A DNA stretch of 64,000 nt from Occallatibacter savannae (GTDB lineage: Bacteria > Acidobacteriota > Terriglobia > Terriglobales > Acidobacteriaceae). Made by a program: the position numbers and the translations under genes. This document shows, in pieces, positions 36,094-46,289 of the stretch. Location of the stretch: positions 1,178,001 to 1,242,000 of the forward strand of contig NZ_QFFY01000001.1 of the NCBI RefSeq assembly GCF_003131205.1. The letters are read 5' to 3'. Position 1 is the first letter of the stretch. Each line of letters opens with the position of its first letter. Under the pieces are notes generated by a model. The model searched no databases, was not told where the DNA came from, and saw nothing but the letters and a program-made list of their open reading frames with translations.

Positions 36094-38223
36094 ATGCAGT
36101 TTCTTCAAGCACCATTGACTGCAGTCCTGTGCCTGTCCCTCATCGGACAGACGCTTCCTGCCGCACCGCAGAACGGCACACCCGCCTCGGCAATCTCCCA
36201 CCAATCCGCCGGCACCAACCGCCCCTCCTACCACTCAAAACAACTCCAGGGCGACGACCGCATCCTCCATGCGCTGAACCGCTTTACCTTCGGCCCCCGC
36301 CCCGGCGACCTCGCCGCAGTCCGCGCCATGGGCCTCGACAAGTGGTTCAACCTCCAGCTCCACCCCGCGTCGATCGACGAGGTTGACCTCCATACCCGCC
36401 TCGCCCAGTTCCCCGCCATGCAGTGGACCCCCGAGCAGTTGCTTTACCGCGTCCCCAGCAACGCCATCATTCGCCAGACCATCGCCGGCAAGTTGCCCCT
36501 CCCCGATCGCGGAGCCCTCCGCGCCGTCTACGAAAACCAGATCTTCCGCTACTCCGAAAAGAAGCAGGAGAAGGAGCAGGAAAAAGGCGCAGCCGCATCA
36601 ACACCGCCGTCCGTGTCCCCGCAGAAAGACATGGCTGCTTCCTCTCCTGAAGCAACTATGCAGAACACCGCGCCAAACACCGCAGCAGACACAAACGAAA
36701 TGCGCTCCGCCGACACGGCCCCATCCGCCGTGCCAGACGACCAGCTCTCCCGCATTCTCTCGCTCGCTCCATCTCAGCGCGTCTCCGCCCTCGCCGCAAT
36801 GCCGCCCGAATCCGCCAACACCTTCTTCAAATCCCTCCGGCCCCCGCAGCGCGCCTCTCTCCTCAATGACCTCACCCCCGACCTCCGCGAAACCGTGCTC
36901 GACCTTGAGGGCCCGCAGCGACTCGTCAACGAAGAGATCGTCGCCCAGCGCCTCACACGCGACATCTACGCCAGCGCGCAACTCCAGGAGGTCATGACCG
37001 ACTTCTGGATGAATCACTTCACCGTCTTCCTCCACAAGAACGACGAGATGCCCTACTACCTCGTCAGCTACGAGCGCGACGTCATCCGCCCTCGCGCCCT
37101 GGGCAAGTTCGAAGACCTCCTCGAAGCCACAGCGCACAGCCCGGCGATGCTGCTCTATCTCGACAACGCAAGCAGCGTCGGCCCCGACTCCCTCGCCGCC
37201 GAACGCGCGCAGTTCCGTCCCAACGACAAGAAGCGCCGCGAAGGCCTCAACGAAAACTACGCCCGCGAACTGATGGAACTCCACACCGTAGGGGTCAACG
37301 GCGGCTACACGCAAGCCGACGTCACGCAGGTCGCGAAAATCCTCACCGGCTGGACGGTCGACCGCCCGCAGCGCGGCGGCGGATTCCAGTTCGACCCGCG
37401 CCGACACGAGCCCGGCTCCAAAACCGTCATGGGTAAAAAGTTCAAGGATCACGGCGAGCAGGAAGGCCGCGAGCTTCTTCACATGCTCGCCACCCGCCCC
37501 GCCACCGCCCAGTTCATCGCGCGCAAGCTCGCCGTCCGCTTCGTCAGCGACAACCCGCCGCAGGCGCTCGTCGATCGCATGACCAAGACCTTCCTCATCA
37601 CCGACGGCGACATCAAGGCCGTCCTGACCACGCTCTTCCGCTCACCTGAGTTCTGGAACTCCGACATCAACCGCGCCAAAGTGAAGACGCCCATCGAATT
37701 TGTGGTCTCCGCCGCGCGTGCCGCCAACGCCGACATCGAAAACCTTCAGCCCCTCGCCAATGCTGTTCGCGAGATGGGCATGCCTCTCTATGGCTGCGTC
37801 ACCCCCAATGGCTACAGCTGGACCTCCGACACCTGGGTCAGCACCAACGCCCTCGTCAATCGCATGAACTTTGCCCTGTCTCTCGCCGCCAATCGCTTCC
37901 CCGGCATCGCCATCACCTGGAATCCTCAATCCACCTCAACCGCCGACACGACCTCAACCGCCCCCGCCAACTCCGATCCGCAATCCGAAGAAGCCCGCCT
38001 CGAAGCACTCCTCCTCGCCGGCGGCGTAAGCGACTCCACCAGAACCGCAGTCCTCCAGCAATTCGAGCAGCAGCGTCAGAACAGCGCACCATCCGCCTCC
38101 CTGATGCCCGCCGCAGCAGGAGACCGCCCCAGATTCCGCACCCGCCCCGCCTCCCAGACTGAGCGCCAGGATCAGATCCTCGCCGGCTTGCTCCTCGGCT
38201 CACCCGAATTCCAAAGGCGTTGA
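36094..38223 (+). CDS. DUF1800 family exported protein
   Basis: A 709-residue protein with a signal peptide (APLTAVLCLSLIGQTLPAA). The DUF1800 family blocks are present: HALNRFTFGPRPGDLAAVRA, TRDIYASAQLQEVMTDFWMN, NENYARELMELHTVGVNGGY, YTQADVTQVAKILTGWTVDR and RSPEFWNSD. A Pro/Ala/Ser-rich linker interrupts the domain near residues 145-215 and again near 610-690. The downstream DUF1501 gene is 12 nt away. DUF1800/DUF1501 pairs are common in Acidobacteriota and Planctomycetes; the biochemical role is not established. Confidence 0.93.
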   Translation: MQFLQAPLTAVLCLSLIGQTLPAAPQNGTPASAISHQSAGTNRPSYHSKQLQGDDRILHALNRFTFGPRPGDLAAVRAMGLDKWFNLQLHPASIDEVDLHTRLAQFPAMQWTPEQLLYRVPSNAIIRQTIAGKLPLPDRGALRAVYENQIFRYSEKKQEKEQEKGAAASTPPSVSPQKDMAASSPEATMQNTAPNTAADTNEMRSADTAPSAVPDDQLSRILSLAPSQRVSALAAMPPESANTFFKSLRPPQRASLLNDLTPDLRETVLDLEGPQRLVNEEIVAQRLTRDIYASAQLQEVMTDFWMNHFTVFLHKNDEMPYYLVSYERDVIRPRALGKFEDLLEATAHSPAMLLYLDNASSVGPDSLAAERAQFRPNDKKRREGLNENYARELMELHTVGVNGGYTQADVTQVAKILTGWTVDRPQRGGGFQFDPRRHEPGSKTVMGKKFKDHGEQEGRELLHMLATRPATAQFIARKLAVRFVSDNPPQALVDRMTKTFLITDGDIKAVLTTLFRSPEFWNSDINRAKVKTPIEFVVSAARAANADIENLQPLANAVREMGMPLYGCVTPNGYSWTSDTWVSTNALVNRMNFALSLAANRFPGIAITWNPQSTSTADTTSTAPANSDPQSEEARLEALLLAGGVSDSTRTAVLQQFEQQRQNSAPSASLMPAAAGDRPRFRTRPASQTERQDQILAGLLLGSPEFQRR

Positions 38224-38235
38224 AGGAGAAACAGA

Positions 38236-39480
38236 ATGCAGATCAATCGCCGCTTCTTCCTCCACAAAGGCGCACTCGCCGTCGCCGGAACCGCCGCACT
38301 TCCGCAGTTCCTCGTGCGCTCCGTTCTCGCCGAAACAAACTCCGCACCGAACCGCCGCCTCGTCGTCATCTTCCAGCGCGGCGCCGCCGACGGCCTTAAC
38401 GTCGTCGTCCCCTGGCGCGAAAAGAACTACTACTCCATGCGCCCCAGCATCGCCATCCCGCAGAAGCAGGTCATCGACCTCGATGGCTTCTTCGGCCTCC
38501 ATCCGGCACTCACCTCTTTCAAGCCGCTCTACGACGCCGGCCATCTCGCCATCGTCCACGCCGCCGGATCGCCCGACATGTCGCGCTCCCACTTCGACGC
38601 CCAGGACTACATGGAGTCCGGCACTCCCGGCATCAAAAGCACTGAAGACGGCTGGCTCAATCGCGCTCTTCAGTCCGAAGACCAGTTCGCGCCCCATCAG
38701 CAATCTGCCTTCCGCGCCCTCGCGCTCGGCCCTGAGGTTCCCCGCACCCTCGCCGGCAAAGTTCCTGCGATTGCACTCAGCAACCTGAACAATTTCTCCG
38801 TTGCAGGCAGAGGACCAGCCCCCTCCCCCGCCGCCAGCGCCTTTGAAGCCATGTACGGAGAAACCGGTGACCACATCCTCCACGCCGCCGGAGAAGAGAC
38901 CTTCGAAGCTGTCAAAATGCTCCGCGCCGCCAATCCTGCACAGTACCAGCCCGCTCCCGGCGCTGATTATCCCAACTCGGAATTCGGCAATCGCATGAAG
39001 CAGGTCGCCCAGCTCCTCAGATCCAACCTGGGCGTCGAAACCGCCTTCACCGACATCGGCGGTTGGGACACTCACCAGAATCAAGGCAACGTTGAAGGGC
39101 AGCTCGCCGCTCGCCTGCGCGACTTCTCGCAGAGCATCGCCGGCTTCTGGCGCGACATGGGCGACGCCGCCGAAAACATCACGCTCGTGACTATGTCAGA
39201 GTTCGGCCGCACCGCCCGCGAAAACGGCACCGGCGGCACCGACCACGGCCATGCCAACTGCATGTTCGTGCTCGGCGGAAGTGTGCGTGGCGGCAAAGTC
39301 TACGGTCGCTGGCCCGGTCTCGATAACCATCAGCTCAACGAAGGCCGCGACCTCGCTCTCACCACCGACTATCGCCAGGTCCTCGGAGAACTCGTCTCCA
39401 AAACCATCGGCGCCAGGAACCTCGACCTCGTCTTCCCCGCCGCCCGCGTCGCGCAGAGCAACTTCCTCGGCCTCGTCTGA
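38236..39480 (+). CDS. DUF1501 family protein with Tat signal
   Basis: A 414-residue protein beginning with a Tat-like signal (NRRFFLHKGALAVAGTAALP). The alkaline-phosphatase-like DUF1501 fold is marked by LVVIFQRGAADGLNVVVP, AAGSPDMSRSHFDAQDYME, DIGGWDTHQNQGNVEG and VTMSEFGRTARENGTGGTDHGHANCMF split across two blocks. Second gene of the DUF1800 operon. Probably a periplasmic metal-dependent hydrolase of unknown substrate. Confidence 0.93.
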   Translation: MQINRRFFLHKGALAVAGTAALPQFLVRSVLAETNSAPNRRLVVIFQRGAADGLNVVVPWREKNYYSMRPSIAIPQKQVIDLDGFFGLHPALTSFKPLYDAGHLAIVHAAGSPDMSRSHFDAQDYMESGTPGIKSTEDGWLNRALQSEDQFAPHQQSAFRALALGPEVPRTLAGKVPAIALSNLNNFSVAGRGPAPSPAASAFEAMYGETGDHILHAAGEETFEAVKMLRAANPAQYQPAPGADYPNSEFGNRMKQVAQLLRSNLGVETAFTDIGGWDTHQNQGNVEGQLAARLRDFSQSIAGFWRDMGDAAENITLVTMSEFGRTARENGTGGTDHGHANCMFVLGGSVRGGKVYGRWPGLDNHQLNEGRDLALTTDYRQVLGELVSKTIGARNLDLVFPAARVAQSNFLGLV

Positions 39481-39509
39481 TTCTGACTGGCTGCCCGGGG
39501 CGAACCAGA

Positions 39510-42155
39510 CTACTCCGACCTCAATGCATCCGTCGGATTCACCGAAGCCGCTCGGTGCGCCGGCAAGAAGCTCGCCGCAAGCGAAGCGCTTGCCAGCACA
39601 ACTGCAACAATCGCCAGCGTCGGCACATCCCATGCCGCCACACCGAACAACAGCTTCCTCCCCAGCGACGCCGCCCCGATCGCGCATCCCACTCCAATCG
39701 CGACCCCGGCCAGCGTCAGCCATCCCGCCTGCCGCATCACCATCGCATACACGGCACTGCGTTGCGCACCCAGGGCCATCCGCACTCCGATCTCGCGCGT
39801 GCGCTGCCCAACCGAGTACGCAATCACTCCATACAACCCAACCGCCGCCAGCACCAGAGCAATCGCCGCAAAGCCATCCACCAGCCACATCGCCGTACGA
39901 TGAATCATTGCCGACTGCGTGCTGTTCATCTGGTCTTTCATCGTGAGCTCGCCGTAGGTTCCGAGTGTGGGATCCACCTCGTGTACTGCCTTGATCAGTG
40001 AGGGCAGAAATGCCCCCTCATCCCCCACGGTTCGAACCGCAACAGCTACATAACTTGCAGGACTCTGATAGATGGCCTCATATTCAGTCGGCCACAACTC
40101 CTCGTCCAGGCCACCTTCACGCACATTCCCCACCACCCCGATGATCTCTCTCATCGATTTCGGATCCAGACCACCATTCGCGATCATCTTCCCGATCGGA
40201 TCTTCTCCGGGGAAATACTTCTCCGCGAGCAGCTTGTTGATGATGATCTTGTTGCTCTTGGAAGCATTGTCATCCTCGCTAAAAAGCCGTCCCCGGATCA
40301 GCTGCGCTTTCAGTGTGGGTAGATAGCTTGGGCTCACGTCGCGCTCGTTCACTTCGTTGTGCTCGCCATGGAACGGCTTGCCCACGATACGAATCCAATC
40401 CGTGTTGCAGTTGCACTGAATCGGCAGATCCGAGGTAATGCCCACAGACTCGACGCCGGGCAGGGACGAAAGCTTGCGACTCAACTCCCGGAACAGCGAG
40501 ACCTGTTGTTCTGGCTTCGAGTAAGCGCCCGGAGGAGCGACTACCTGCAGAGTCGCCAGGTGCGTAGCGTCGAACCCGACATCAACCTTTAGCAGTCGGT
40601 AGAAGCTCTTGCTCAGCAGTCCCGCTCCAAACAGCAGAATCACTGCCAGGGAAAGCTCAACCACCACCAAGTTGGCCCCCATTCGGCGCCAGAACCTCCC
40701 AGCGACAGAGCGGTTTCCATCGCTCAGAGCATCGCGAACGTCTGCGAACGTTAGGCGTACGATGGGCGTGGCCGCCATCAGTCCCGAAGCAAGGATTGCT
40801 ATCAACAGGCAAAATGCAGCCTCATGCCAATGGATTCCCACTCGCCAGAGGAACGGTAGATTCTGCGCCATTGTCTTGGGGATAAGGCTTGTGAGCACCC
40901 TTATCGATCCGTCGGCCACCAGGAACCCTGCAGAGCATCCCAGCAGGCCGAGTAGAAATGCCTCCGTCACAAATTGCCTCGAAATACGAGCGGGAGTGGC
41001 GCCGAGCGCTCCGCGCACAGCAATCTCGCGCCGGCGCGATTCCGACCGCACGAGCAACAGGCTTGCCACATTGACAGACGCGATAACCAGGAGCAGCCCA
41101 GACGCCGCAAGCAGCGTAAGCATGATGGGCCGCACTGGACCGACGATGATCTCCGACAGCGGCTGAACGACAGCCCCCTGAAACTTGTTCGAATCCGGAT
41201 ACTGTATCTCCAGCTGTGCCGCGATCGCCTTCATCTCATTGAGAGCCGAGTTCCCCGAAACCCCCTCCCGGAGCCGGCCTATGCCGAAGAGGTTGTGACA
41301 GCTGCGCCTCTTTTCGCATTCGTTCTTATCCAGCAGCGGAACAAAAAACTCAGCGTTGGCCCGAGGTGCAAATTCGAACTCAAGTGGCAGAACACCGATC
41401 ACCGTGTACGCCGTCCCATCCAGCGTGATAGCCTGCCCGACAATCTCCCTTCGCGCTCCAAACCGCTTCCTCCACGTTCCATAAGACAGCATGACGATCT
41501 TCGCCCCGCCAGGACGGTCTTCCCCGGGCAAGAAGTCTCTACCCAGCATCGGCTTGACTCCCAGCGTTCGGAAAAGTCCATCGCTCACGCGGCCAGCTGG
41601 CACTGGCTCTGTTCCCGAAGGCGTTCGCAGCAGGTATCCTGAGCCGCCGTACACATCAAGTGAGCTGAAAGAGTGGTTGAGCCGCTTCCAATCCTCGTAG
41701 TCCGCTCGCGACAGGTTCGAACGATGGAGTGTTTCTCCGCTTTCGGCAACATCCATCAGGCGGTTCGGCTCAAAGTACGGCAGTGGCTGGATCACCGCGG
41801 CATCCGCAAAGGCGAATATCGCCACACTCACGCCCATTCCCACTGCGAGAATGAAGATCGCAGTCAGAACGAAACCGGGGCTCTGCCGGAATTGCCTCAG
41901 CGCAAATCGCAGATCCTGCCACACTGTCTCCCACTGGAAAGCAATCACCCGATGGCTCTCATCGCGAAGATGCGTCGCATTTCCGAACTGGCGCGCGGCC
42001 TCCCTGCGTGCCTGCGCAGCCGACATGCCACGCTCCATCAGTTCTTTCTCGACTTGTTCGCGATGAAACGTCATCTCCTCATCCAGATCGGAGTGGAAGC
42101 GTCTGCGGCCAAAGAGCATGCTGATCTTCATTGCCATCGATGTGAGCGGGTTCAT
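39510..42155 (-). CDS. ADOP-type ABC transporter permease with N-terminal prefix domain
   Basis: An 881-residue duplicated permease, ATG 42155 after GGAGGGC. The prefix (about 15-75: FHSDLDEEMTFHREQVEKEL, AARQFGNATHLRDES) is followed by two MacB-PCD/FtsX units: membrane segments FVLTAIFILAVGMGVSVAIF, IMLTLLAASGLLLVIASVNV, AAFCLLIAILASGLM and later AMWLVDGFAAIALVLAAVGL with GVIAYSVGQRTREIGVRMAL. The upstream PadR gene (gap 41 nt) is the usual partner of this family. No ATPase is nearby. Export of peptides or envelope stress is suspected in the family but not shown. Confidence 0.95.
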   Translation of the reverse strand: MNPLTSMAMKISMLFGRRRFHSDLDEEMTFHREQVEKELMERGMSAAQARREAARQFGNATHLRDESHRVIAFQWETVWQDLRFALRQFRQSPGFVLTAIFILAVGMGVSVAIFAFADAAVIQPLPYFEPNRLMDVAESGETLHRSNLSRADYEDWKRLNHSFSSLDVYGGSGYLLRTPSGTEPVPAGRVSDGLFRTLGVKPMLGRDFLPGEDRPGGAKIVMLSYGTWRKRFGARREIVGQAITLDGTAYTVIGVLPLEFEFAPRANAEFFVPLLDKNECEKRRSCHNLFGIGRLREGVSGNSALNEMKAIAAQLEIQYPDSNKFQGAVVQPLSEIIVGPVRPIMLTLLAASGLLLVIASVNVASLLLVRSESRRREIAVRGALGATPARISRQFVTEAFLLGLLGCSAGFLVADGSIRVLTSLIPKTMAQNLPFLWRVGIHWHEAAFCLLIAILASGLMAATPIVRLTFADVRDALSDGNRSVAGRFWRRMGANLVVVELSLAVILLFGAGLLSKSFYRLLKVDVGFDATHLATLQVVAPPGAYSKPEQQVSLFRELSRKLSSLPGVESVGITSDLPIQCNCNTDWIRIVGKPFHGEHNEVNERDVSPSYLPTLKAQLIRGRLFSEDDNASKSNKIIINKLLAEKYFPGEDPIGKMIANGGLDPKSMREIIGVVGNVREGGLDEELWPTEYEAIYQSPASYVAVAVRTVGDEGAFLPSLIKAVHEVDPTLGTYGELTMKDQMNSTQSAMIHRTAMWLVDGFAAIALVLAAVGLYGVIAYSVGQRTREIGVRMALGAQRSAVYAMVMRQAGWLTLAGVAIGVGCAIGAASLGRKLLFGVAAWDVPTLAIVAVVLASASLAASFLPAHRAASVNPTDALRSE

Positions 42156-42196
42156 ATGCCCTCCGTTGCTTCACTAGAGCCAGGCTGCGCCGGCCA

Positions 42197-42523
42197 TCAC
42201 GCTTCGCGCAGAACGCGGCCGATCGCCGTAACCATCTGCTCGAATTCCGACACCTCGACGCCCAACTGCTTGCGGCCGGCCGCAGTCAATGTGTAGAAGC
42301 GCGCTCGCCGATTCGTCTCTGTCATCTTCCATTCGGCTTTTACCCAACCCTGCAGCAGCAGCCGCTGCAGCGCCGGATACAGAGAGCCCTCCTCAACCGT
42401 CAGCACTTCATCCGACATTCGCCGGATAGATTGCGCAATTCCATAGCCGTGCAACGGCGCCCGCGCGAGCGTCTTGAGAATGAGCATGTCAAGTGTTCCG
42501 GGAAGCAGGTCTGGTCGCTTCAT
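42197..42523 (-). CDS. PadR-family transcriptional regulator
   Basis: A 108-residue winged-helix protein with PGTLDMLILKTLARAPLHGYGIA, EGSLYPALQRLLLQGWVKAEW and RRARFYTLTAAGRKQL, the PadR signature. It is the first gene of a two-gene operon with the ADOP permease and probably represses it. The C-terminal helix ends at about residue 105, the short PadR-s2 type. Confidence 0.94.
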   Translation of the reverse strand: MKRPDLLPGTLDMLILKTLARAPLHGYGIAQSIRRMSDEVLTVEEGSLYPALQRLLLQGWVKAEWKMTETNRRARFYTLTAAGRKQLGVEVSEFEQMVTAIGRVLREA

Positions 42524-42651
42524 GTGCCTATGTATAGGCTATCTAGGGGTTCGGGTCAAACCTTCTGTGACGAGCCGGGAGAACAGGTCCCAAAACGCCG
42601 CCCTCGGCTGCCTGCATACCTCATACCTCCTTTAGTAGACTCATCTCCAGA

Positions 42652-44937
42652 ATGTCTCCGACTCCCCGCCTGCTAATCGCCCTGACGATCGCTGCCTCCG
42701 CGATGCTTATCGCTCCACCAACTCTCGGTGCCCAGGGTACCCATCTCTGGACTCAATCTCGTATTGAGGAGTTCGAGAAGGGTAGCCCGCAGGGTGTCGC
42801 CATCAACAGCAACGGGATGCTCCGCGAAGGTCCGGGCCTCTCCGACCTGCTCACCTCACCTTCCACATTCATCTGGTCTGTCGCCGTCGACAAGAGCGGC
42901 ACTCCCTACCTTGGCACCGGCTCGCCGGCAACGGTTCTGCGCGGCAGCGCGCAAAAAGACGGCAAGCCCGCCACCATCTTCGAAACGCGCGACGTCAGCG
43001 TGCAGGTCGTCCGCATCGGCCCTGACGGCTCCATTTACGCAGCCACTGTCCCCGGCGGTAAGGTCTACAAGCTCAACTCGAGCTCGACAACGAAACAGGA
43101 TGAGTCATCCGCCAAACTCGTCTTCGACGCAGCCAAAGCAGAAGCCGCACCCGCAGGCGACGACGACGCCAAGCCAAACCGCGAGTCAAAATCGCACTAC
43201 ATCTGGGACATGGCCTTCGACGCCGCCGGCAAGCTCTACATCGCGGTCGGCGGTCCCGGAGCCATCTACCGCGTCAATCCCACCACCCCTGAGAACAAGC
43301 CAGACCTCTTCTTCAAGACCGACGAACAACACATCCGGTCGCTCGCCTGGGACACCAAAGGCAATCTCATCGCCGGTACTGACGGATCTGGTCTCGTCTA
43401 TCGCATCAGCCCTCAGGGCAAGGGCTACGTTCTCTTCGAAGCCCCGCGCCGCGAGATCACCTCCGTTGCCGTTGGCGCAGACGGCACCATCTACGCCGCC
43501 AGCGTGGGCGATAAGAGTCACAATCCTCTTCCGCCGCTTCCCGTCCAGGGAGTCGGCACCATCACCTTCACCATCGTCCAGCCCGGCTCCCTGCAAGCTG
43601 CCAACGCGAGTTCCTCCGCTCCCGACGGCACCGAACTCTATGCCATCGCCGAAGATCAGGCGCCTCGCAAAATCTGGTCCAGCAAAGAAGACATCGTCTA
43701 CGCGCTCGATGCGCAAGCAGACGGTATCCTCGCCATCAGCGGCAACCGGGGCCACATCTTCCGCATTCAGAAAAACGGCGACTACGCCGACATCGCCCAC
43801 GTCGAAGCGCAACAGGGCCTCAGTCTGGCCAACGCCCCTGGGGGCGCCGTCCTCATCGGCACCGGCAACACCGGCAAGCTCTATTCGCTCGGCAAAACCC
43901 AAACGCACGAGTACGCCAGCGACGTCCTCGATGCCGGCGCGTTCGCGCGCTTTGGCCGCGTCGAGGTCGAGCCCGACTCCGCCAACTACGATCTCCTCAC
44001 ACGCAGCGGCAACGTCGAACAACCTATCCGCGGCCGCGGAGACTGGGGCTGGTCCGACTGGCAGCCGCTCAAAGACGGCGCGGTGCAATCCCCGCCAGGC
44101 CGCTTCCTGCAATGGAAAGCGATCCTCCGTGACGGCGGCCAACTCGGCGAAGTCGGCGTGAACTATCTTCCGGTAAATGCCGCACCCAACGTCGATGATC
44201 TCGTCGTCGTTCCCGGCGCGCGGCTCAATCCGCAACCTTCCAATCCGAATCAGCAGACCGTCAACATCAGCTTTCCATCAACCAGCCAGCCCGCCGTCGT
44301 TCCAGTCGAAACGAGCAGCGCGACCACTCCCATCCAGGGGGTAAAAGACCGCGGAGCCGTCACCGTCCGCTGGGCCGCGCACGACGACAACGGCGACGAC
44401 CTCGTCTACTCGCTTTATCTCCGCGGAGACAACGAACACGACTGGCACTTGCTGAAGGACAACATCAGCGAGAAGGCCTACAGCTTCGACGCAGCCCTCA
44501 TTCCCGACGGCGGCTATCGCATCAAGGTCGTCGCGTCCGACGCACCATCGCATAACCCCGGCGATGCCCTCACTGACTTCATGGAAAGCGATCGCTTCGA
44601 GATCGACACCACGCCCCCCGTTGTGAGCGCCCTGAAAGCTGAGGAGCAGCCGATCCAATGCGTGCGCGCGCCCTGCGTCGGTCCTGTGCACGTAACCTTC
44701 GACGCCGAAGACGCAGCCTCGCCCATTGCTCACGCAGAGTACGCCATTGACGCCGGCACCTGGCAATACATCGAACCCGCAGGCAAGCTCTCCGACTCGA
44801 AACGTGAACACTACGACTTCCAGATCCCCGCCAAGTCTCTCGAAGGCAAATCGGGCGAGCACCTCATCACCGTCCGCGTCTACGACCGGCATGAAAACGT
44901 GGGACTGGCCAAATCGGTGGTCACCGGGACGAAATAG
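42652..44937 (+). CDS. Secreted beta-propeller-like protein of unknown function
   Basis: A 761-residue protein with a signal peptide (LLIALTIAASAMLIAPPTLGA). Repeated blades run from about residue 70 to 420 (VRIGPDGSIYAATVPGGKVYKL, WDMAFDAAGKLYIAVGGPGAIYRV, SLAWDTKGNLIAGTDGSGLVYRI, AVGADGTIYAASVGD), an NHL/propeller pattern. The C-terminal third has two fibronectin/Ig-like regions (VTVRWAAHDDNGDDLVYSLYL, DTTPPVVSALKAEE). A CVRAPC cysteine pair lies near residue 668. Not assigned to a named enzyme family. The LolC/E-like permease follows after 36 nt. Confidence 0.8.
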   Translation: MSPTPRLLIALTIAASAMLIAPPTLGAQGTHLWTQSRIEEFEKGSPQGVAINSNGMLREGPGLSDLLTSPSTFIWSVAVDKSGTPYLGTGSPATVLRGSAQKDGKPATIFETRDVSVQVVRIGPDGSIYAATVPGGKVYKLNSSSTTKQDESSAKLVFDAAKAEAAPAGDDDAKPNRESKSHYIWDMAFDAAGKLYIAVGGPGAIYRVNPTTPENKPDLFFKTDEQHIRSLAWDTKGNLIAGTDGSGLVYRISPQGKGYVLFEAPRREITSVAVGADGTIYAASVGDKSHNPLPPLPVQGVGTITFTIVQPGSLQAANASSSAPDGTELYAIAEDQAPRKIWSSKEDIVYALDAQADGILAISGNRGHIFRIQKNGDYADIAHVEAQQGLSLANAPGGAVLIGTGNTGKLYSLGKTQTHEYASDVLDAGAFARFGRVEVEPDSANYDLLTRSGNVEQPIRGRGDWGWSDWQPLKDGAVQSPPGRFLQWKAILRDGGQLGEVGVNYLPVNAAPNVDDLVVVPGARLNPQPSNPNQQTVNISFPSTSQPAVVPVETSSATTPIQGVKDRGAVTVRWAAHDDNGDDLVYSLYLRGDNEHDWHLLKDNISEKAYSFDAALIPDGGYRIKVVASDAPSHNPGDALTDFMESDRFEIDTTPPVVSALKAEEQPIQCVRAPCVGPVHVTFDAEDAASPIAHAEYAIDAGTWQYIEPAGKLSDSKREHYDFQIPAKSLEGKSGEHLITVRVYDRHENVGLAKSVVTGTK

Positions 44938-44973
44938 AATCGGCAACGGATTCCGGCAATAGAATCAGGCTAG

Positions 44974-46227
44974 ATGCGATTTGAACTCTTTGTGGCGGCG
45001 CGGTATCTAAAAGCCAAGCGGCGGCAGGCAGTCGTCGGCGTCGTCACCGCGATCTCCATCGCCGGAGTCACAGCCGGCGTCGCTGCCCTCATCATCGCGC
45101 TCGCAATCACCAACGGCATGCGTCGCGATATGCAGGATCGCCTTATCGACTCGAGCGCACACATCCAGCTCATGCGCACGAACCAGAACGAAGGCATCCA
45201 CGACTGGCGGCCTCTTCTCGATCGCCTCTCCAGGCTGCCGCACGTTGTCGCCGCCGCGCCCGAACTCGACGAGCAGGTCGTCGTCGCACACGGAGCACGC
45301 GAAGGCTACGCTCTCGTCGAAGGCATCATCCCTCAATACGAGAAGTCCGTCAGCAAAGTCCTCACCAACGCTCCGGCAGCCGCTGTGAAAGCCCTCGAGC
45401 CTACAAACGAATCAGCCGACGCCTCACCTTCATCGCAGCTTCCCCCGCTCATCATCGGCAAGGAACTGGCTGACACCATCGGCGCCGCCGTTGGCGATAC
45501 CGTCACATTGATCAGCCCCCAAGGCGAACTCAGTCCGCTCGGCATGATCCCGCAGACCGTCCGTTTCCAGCTCGTCGGCACCTACCACACCGGCTTCTAT
45601 CAATACGACTCCAATTGGGGATTCATTCGTCTCGGCGATGCACAGCGCCTCTACGATGAGCCCGACATCATCACGGTCATCAGCTTCCGCGTCGACAATC
45701 TCAATCACGCGCCTGAGATCGCAAAGCAAATCGAAACCGCCGCCGGCCCGGGCTTTCAAACCACCAACTGGAAAGAACAGAACCGCGAGCTCTTCCGCGC
45801 CCTTCGCCTCGAGCAGATCGTCACCTTCATCGTCATCACGCTCATCGTCATCGTCGCGGCGCTCAACATCCTCATCGCCCTCACCATGATGGTGATGGAG
45901 AAGACCCGCGACATCGCAGTCCTCATGAGCTTCGGTGTGGATCCAAACCAGGTGCGCCGCATCTTCCTCCTGCAGGGATTCCTCATCAGTCTCGTCGGCA
46001 CAATCCTCGGCCTCATCCTCGGATATCTTGGCGCCTGGGCCGGCTCGCATTACCACATCGGTCTTACACCTGACGTCTACGCCATCGACACCCTGCCCTT
46101 CGCGCCTCGAGTCATCGACGGCATCGTCGTTGCGACCGTCTCCATCAGCATCTCTCTGCTCGCCACGCTGTACCCCTCCTCCACAGCCGCCCGCATCCGC
46201 CCCGCCGAAGCTCTTCGCTACGAGTAA
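44974..46227 (+). CDS. LolC/LolE-like FtsX-type ABC permease
   Basis: A 417-residue permease: N-terminal AARYLKAKRRQAVVGVVTAI with a first membrane helix (AGVTAGVAALIIALAITNGM), a ~230-residue periplasmic domain, then three helices (VTFIVITLIVIVAALNILIAL, FLISLVGTILGLILGYLGAW, IVVATVSISISLLATLYPSS) and the terminal AARIRPAEALRYE. This layout is that of lipoprotein-releasing LolC/LolE. The LolD ATPase is not in the window. A lipoprotein-release role is probable; LolC versus LolE cannot be decided. Confidence 0.9.
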   Translation: MRFELFVAARYLKAKRRQAVVGVVTAISIAGVTAGVAALIIALAITNGMRRDMQDRLIDSSAHIQLMRTNQNEGIHDWRPLLDRLSRLPHVVAAAPELDEQVVVAHGAREGYALVEGIIPQYEKSVSKVLTNAPAAAVKALEPTNESADASPSSQLPPLIIGKELADTIGAAVGDTVTLISPQGELSPLGMIPQTVRFQLVGTYHTGFYQYDSNWGFIRLGDAQRLYDEPDIITVISFRVDNLNHAPEIAKQIETAAGPGFQTTNWKEQNRELFRALRLEQIVTFIVITLIVIVAALNILIALTMMVMEKTRDIAVLMSFGVDPNQVRRIFLLQGFLISLVGTILGLILGYLGAWAGSHYHIGLTPDVYAIDTLPFAPRVIDGIVVATVSISISLLATLYPSSTAARIRPAEALRYE

Positions 46228-46289
46228 GCACCGCTCGGCACCGGTACAATTGCAGCGATCTCGAATCCAGCGAATGGAAGAGAAACGCC

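Noticed and set aside
36598..37482. A 294-residue minus-strand frame over the DUF1800 gene
   Set aside because: Antisense shadow with no family motif.
43186..44235. A 349-residue minus-strand frame over the propeller gene
   Set aside because: Antisense shadow; acidic, Gly/Val-rich composition typical of such frames.
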